Shown here in pieces: positions 4,533-6,130 of a stretch of DNA of 6,130 nucleotides. The notes beneath the pieces were generated by a model. That model ran no database searches and was not told the DNA's origin. It saw only the letters and a program-made list of their open reading frames with translations. The stretch covers positions 1-6,130 of the forward strand of contig JBMYWH010000044.1 of the NCBI GenBank assembly GCA_049607205.1, read 5' to 3'. Source of the DNA: JBELHR01 sp049607205. GTDB lineage: Bacteria > Bacteroidota > Bacteroidia > Flavobacteriales > Flavobacteriaceae. The position numbers and the translations under genes are program-made. The number at the start of each line of letters is the position of its first letter. Within the stretch, counting starts at the first letter, position 1.

Positions 4533-6130
4533 ATGGATAAGGGCTTTATTGAAGTTTTGGGCGCCCGTGCCCATAATTTAAAGGATATTGACGTAAAAAT
4601 ACCTCAAAAGGAACTTGTAGTTATTACAGGTTTGAGCGGAAGTGGAAAATCTTCCCTGGCCTTTGACACCATTTACGCAGAAGGACAGAGACGTTATATC
4701 GAAACTTTTTCGGCCTATGCCAGGCAATTTCTTGGAGGTCTAGAACGTCCGGATGTCGATAAGATTAACGGACTTTCTCCTGTGATTGCTATAGAACAGA
4801 AAACAACCTCTAAATCCCCAAGATCCACCGTGGGAACCATTACAGAGGTTTATGATTTCATGAGACTTTTATTTGCTCGTACCGCAGAGGCTTATTCTTA
4901 TGTGACAGGGGAGAAAATGGTGCAATATTCCGAGGAGCAAATTTTAGAATTAATTTTAGAAGAGTATCAAGGCAAGCGCATCAACATACTTGCTCCCTTA
5001 GTTCGTGCCCGAAAAGGACATTATCGCGAACTCTTTGAACAAACAGCAAAACAAGGATTCAACAAGGTTCGAGTTGATGGCGAAATCCTAGACATCGAAT
5101 CTGGAATGAAGGTAGATCGTTATAAAACTCATGATATAGAAGTGGTCATCGACCGTCTTGCTGTGAGTCCTGGGCAGGAAAAAAGACTATCTGAGAGCAT
5201 TAAAACGGCATTTTATTCAGGAGGAAACATTTTAATGGTCCTCGAACACGGTCAGGAAAAGGCGCGATTCTTCTCTAAGGATTTAATGTGTCCTACTTCC
5301 GGAATTTCATACCCAAGTCCAGAGCCTAATAGTTTTTCTTTCAATTCTCCTAAAGGAGCTTGCCCCACCTGTAACGGACTGGGAACACAGGCAAAGGTAG
5401 TGGAGAGAAAAATCATTCCAGATACCTCTATGAGTATCAAGAGCGGAGGACTTAGTCCTCTAGGGCCTCAGAAAAATTCTTGGATGTTCAAACAATTAAC
5501 AGCCATTGCTAAGCGTTATTCCTTTGAGATGGATGCACCTATATCGAAAATTCCAGAGGAAGCGATGCAGTTAATTTTACATGGAGGAAAAGAACATTTT
5601 GAAGTAAATTCTAAACTCTTAGGAGTCAAGCAAAGCTATGATATAGATTTTGAAGGTATTATTCCTTTTATACAAAGTCAATACGCCAATGCAGGATCCC
5701 CCTCAATCAAGAGATGGGCTAAGGATTTCATGATCGATGAAATTTGCGAAACCTGTAAAGGACAGCGCCTGAAGAAAGAGTCCCTACATTTCAAAATCAA
5801 TAATCTCAATATTTCAGAATTGAGCAATTTCGATTTAGCTGACCTAAAGCTTTGGTTTACGGAGCTCCCTGCACAACTCAGCGGACGTCAGAAGATCATT
5901 GGAATGGAAATTTTAAAAGAGATTAACACCCGAATAGATTTCCTACTGGATGTAGGCCTGAGTTATCTTTCCTTAAATCGAAGTAGTAAATCACTTTCAG
6001 GAGGGGAGGCACAACGCATACGACTAGCGACTCAAATTGGATCTCAATTGGTTGGGGTTCTCTATATCCTGGACGAACCAAGTATAGGATTACATCAAAG
6101 AGATAACGAACGTTTGATTCGAAGTTTGGT
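4533..6130 (+). CDS. uvrA: UvrA, excinuclease ABC subunit A, N-terminal part, cut by window edge
   Basis: UvrA is the DNA-damage sensor ATPase of nucleotide excision repair; a UvrA2 dimer loads UvrB at lesions. Seen: Walker A GLSGSGKS (33-40) followed by SLAFDTIYAEGQRRY (41-55), and RQFLGGLERPDVD (64-76). SPVIAIEQKT (82-91) and RSTVGTITEVYDF (97-109) follow. The UvrB-binding/insertion region spans about 130-245. The first zinc-module segment has C253, C277 and C280, with Ser at 256. CETC is at 405-408, the first ABC signature LSGGEAQR is at 488-495, and Walker B ILDEPSIGLHQRDN runs 512-525. The reading frame is open for 532 codons with no stop, so about 57% of a typical 940-residue UvrA is present; the second ATPase half and second zinc module lie beyond the right edge. 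The ATG at 4533 sits about 20 bases after a predicted transcription start; a TTG two codons earlier is less likely. It diverges from the lipoprotein gene with a 40-base gap. The gene appears intact and conserved. Confidence 0.97.
   Translation, partial: MDKGFIEVLGARAHNLKDIDVKIPQKELVVITGLSGSGKSSLAFDTIYAEGQRRYIETFSAYARQFLGGLERPDVDKINGLSPVIAIEQKTTSKSPRSTVGTITEVYDFMRLLFARTAEAYSYVTGEKMVQYSEEQILELILEEYQGKRINILAPLVRARKGHYRELFEQTAKQGFNKVRVDGEILDIESGMKVDRYKTHDIEVVIDRLAVSPGQEKRLSESIKTAFYSGGNILMVLEHGQEKARFFSKDLMCPTSGISYPSPEPNSFSFNSPKGACPTCNGLGTQAKVVERKIIPDTSMSIKSGGLSPLGPQKNSWMFKQLTAIAKRYSFEMDAPISKIPEEAMQLILHGGKEHFEVNSKLLGVKQSYDIDFEGIIPFIQSQYANAGSPSIKRWAKDFMIDEICETCKGQRLKKESLHFKINNLNISELSNFDLADLKLWFTELPAQLSGRQKIIGMEILKEINTRIDFLLDVGLSYLSLNRSSKSLSGGEAQRIRLATQIGSQLVGVLYILDEPSIGLHQRDNERLIRSL

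Noticed and set aside
5252..5440. Minus-strand reading frame of 62 residues
   Set aside because: It is antisense to the conserved zinc-module region of uvrA and is a shadow of that coding sequence.
1..6130. Mobile element, CRISPR array, tRNA or rRNA
   Set aside because: No transposase, integrase, regular repeat-spacer array or RNA-gene-like sequence was seen on either strand; codon and base composition look uniform across the genes.

Overview
The window looks like ordinary chromosomal DNA from a member of the Bacteroidota, probably a Flavobacteriia/Cryomorphaceae-like marine bacterium (the rank below phylum is inference). The support is: AT-rich sequence; no recognisable Shine-Dalgarno sites before the starts, only A/T-rich leaders; a Bacteroidota-type promoter (TTG, 17 bases, TAnnTTTG) before uvrA; a UvrA whose insertion region resembles Bacteroidota homologues; and lipoproteins with strongly charged residues after the lipid-attachment cysteine. 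No RNA gene, CRISPR array, insertion sequence or other mobile element is visible.

Layout from left to right: (1) 1-341, minus strand: the N-terminal 113 codons of a TolC/OprM-type (NodT-like) outer-membrane efflux lipoprotein, cut by the window edge. (2) 342-568: an AT-rich divergent intergenic region with short direct and inverted repeats that could be regulatory. (3) 569-787, plus strand: a small protein with two predicted membrane segments and no recognised family. Its 3' end overlaps the 3' end of the next gene by 17 bases, and a small hairpin with a T-run sits exactly there. (4) 4492 down to 771, minus strand: a compact three-gene cluster. It holds a DUF1254/DUF1214 lipoprotein, then (1 base later) an outer-membrane beta-barrel protein with an Asn-rich heptad/coiled-coil insertion, then an overlapping GT4-like glycosyltransferase. 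(5) From 4533 to the right edge, plus strand: uvrA, the damage-recognition ATPase of nucleotide excision repair, about the first 532 of roughly 940 codons, divergent from the cluster and only 40 bases away.

The most interesting part is the three-gene cluster. The lipoprotein and the barrel are almost certainly co-translated and both carry export signals, so they probably work together at the outer membrane. The glycosyltransferase is cytoplasmic; its tight linkage suggests co-expression but does not prove a shared pathway. The function of the DUF1254/DUF1214 pair is not established from sequence, so this is a candidate envelope module rather than a demonstrated new system. The other items worth checking are the Ser at the usual second zinc-ligand position of UvrA (S256) and the overlapping convergent 3' ends near 771-797.
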